A DNA stretch of 7,577 nucleotides from Thermomicrobiaceae bacterium (GTDB lineage: Bacteria; Chloroflexota; Chloroflexia; Thermomicrobiales; Thermomicrobiaceae): positions 1-7,577 of the forward strand of contig JAICWZ010000082.1 of the NCBI GenBank assembly GCA_025966355.1. Reading direction: 5' to 3'. The position numbers and the translations under genes were made by a program. The first letter of the stretch is position 1, and each line of letters starts with the position of its first letter. Under the pieces are notes generated by a model. That model searched no databases. It was given only the letters and a program-made list of their open reading frames with translations, and was not told the DNA's origin. Positions 6,950 to 7,577 of this stretch are shown one piece after another.

Positions 6950-6959
6950 CTGTGCCGCG

Positions 6960-7577
6960 CTACTCCCAGCGGAACGTGCGGCTGGCGATTGCGAGGGTGA
7001 CGACGCCCCAGGCGGCCAGGATCAGGATGTTCCAGAGCGAAAAGCTTGGATTCTTGGCGAGCGAATCACGCAGGGCGTCGGCGAAAGCGCTCGATGGGAA
7101 GATGCGCGCCGGAACCGAGAGGAACGACGGCAGCTTATCCAGCGGCCAGGCGATACCACCGAGCAGCAGGAAGAGAAAGAAGAGCGTGTTGGCTGCCGCC
7201 AGCGTCGTCTCGGGGCGAACCGAGCCGGCCAGCATCAAGCCGAAGCTGGAGAAGGTGGCGGTGCCGAGGATCAGCGCGAAGATCGCGATCGGCAGCGCGC
7301 CGGTCGGATGCCAGTCGAAAAAGAAATAGGCGATCCCGATCAAGATGATGATGTCGAGAATATCGACGGCGATCACCGAGATGATCTTGGCGATCAGCAG
7401 TTGCCCGCGTGAGAGCGGTGTGCTGCCGAGCCGTTTCAGGACGCCGTAGTTGCGCTCGTAGGCGGTGCGAATGCTGAGGCTGACGAGTCCGGTCGACATG
7501 ACGGCGAGTGCCAGCATCCCCGGCAGCAGGAAGTCGATCGGCCGATCGGTGCCCGACGGTTTGACGCCGATACCGGC
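6960..7577 (-). CDS. ABC-2 type transporter permease, copy 2 (5' end outside window)
   Basis: On the reverse strand, 205 codons are open from the window edge to TAG at 6962-6960. They correspond to residues 45-249 of the permease at 6097-6846 and include the same coupling segment and the same FRWE C-terminus. Only five residues differ, in copy 1 numbering: S53G, A54T, L130F, I199V and V240A. All are conservative or in a loop. With no frameshift or stop and mainly silent DNA changes, the copy appears functional. Its true start lies beyond 7577. By analogy with copy 1, an ATPase gene on the minus strand should precede it just outside the window. A distinct in-frame ATG at 7517 is internal and not the start. 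Confidence 0.93.
   Translation of the reverse strand, partial: AGIGVKPSGTDRPIDFLLPGMLALAVMSTGLVSLSIRTAYERNYGVLKRLGSTPLSRGQLLIAKIISVIAVDILDIIILIGIAYFFFDWHPTGALPIAIFALILGTATFSSFGLMLAGSVRPETTLAAANTLFFLFLLLGGIAWPLDKLPSFLSVPARIFPSSAFADALRDSLAKNPSFSLWNILILAAWGVVTLAIASRTFRWE

Larger units (their letters stand above)
6229..7577. repeat. Large imperfect inverted repeat: two tail-to-tail permease copies
   Basis: The left arm 6229-6846 and right arm 6960-7577 (reverse strand) are both exactly 618 bp and align with no insertion or deletion. By hand I count about 51 mismatches (roughly 92% identity), nearly all at third codon positions. The similarity continues past both stop codons into the perfect 23-bp arms of the central palindrome. 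The right arm is cut by the window edge, so the full repeat is longer and may include the ATPase gene. The divergence shows two real loci, not an assembly fold-back. Confidence 0.93.

Noticed and set aside
6921..7412. Plus-strand open frames opposite permease copy 2
   Set aside because: The minus strand encodes a near-identical copy of a recognised permease; the plus frames are low-complexity shadows.
6229..7577. Inverted repeat as an assembly or amplification fold-back artefact
   Set aside because: The arms differ at about 8% of positions, nearly all silent; an artefact would be essentially identical.
6229..7577. Inverted repeat as an insertion sequence with terminal inverted repeats
   Set aside because: The arms encode a transporter permease, and no transposase or target-site duplication is visible.

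Overview
The window is high-GC bacterial DNA with tightly packed genes. Gene content and codon style suggest a Chloroflexota bacterium, possibly class Thermomicrobia. The pointers are a DUF420 membrane protein leading an ABC-2 exporter operon, a very long M14 peptidase with N-terminal repeat modules, and GC-rich palindromic intergenic DNA. This placement is an inference; no rRNA or marker gene is present.

Layout. (1) Positions 1-554, minus strand: N-terminal 184 residues of a thiamine-diphosphate (acetolactate-synthase-like) enzyme, cut by the window edge. (2) Positions 555-670: divergent intergenic region with a plus-strand promoter-like sequence and a strong Shine-Dalgarno. (3) Positions 671-4078, plus strand: a 1135-residue cytoplasmic-looking protein with a C-terminal M14 metallocarboxypeptidase domain and about 800 residues of partly repeated N-terminal modules. 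A 169-residue protein of unknown function follows 20 bp downstream (4099-4608). (4) Positions 4720-6846, plus strand: a three-gene operon of a DUF420 four-helix membrane protein, an ABC ATPase and an ABC-2 permease, with 7-bp and ATGA-overlap junctions. (5) Positions 6847-6959: a spacer almost filled by a 92-bp palindromic element, a perfect 23-bp inverted repeat enclosing three small hairpins. (6) Positions 6960-7577, minus strand: a second, convergent copy of the same permease gene, about 92% identical in DNA and 200/205 identical in protein, running off the window edge.

How the genes fit together. The ATPase and permease make a standard ABC-2 exporter half-set. DUF420 proteins have been linked to maturation of haem-copper terminal oxidases, so the operon may serve respiratory-enzyme biogenesis, but the exported substrate cannot be read from sequence. 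The peptidase and the 169-residue protein form a separate transcription unit whose substrate is unknown.

The most striking structure is the tail-to-tail inverted duplication of the permease around the palindrome. The two arms have drifted almost only at silent positions. This argues against an assembly fold-back and for two long-maintained functional copies.
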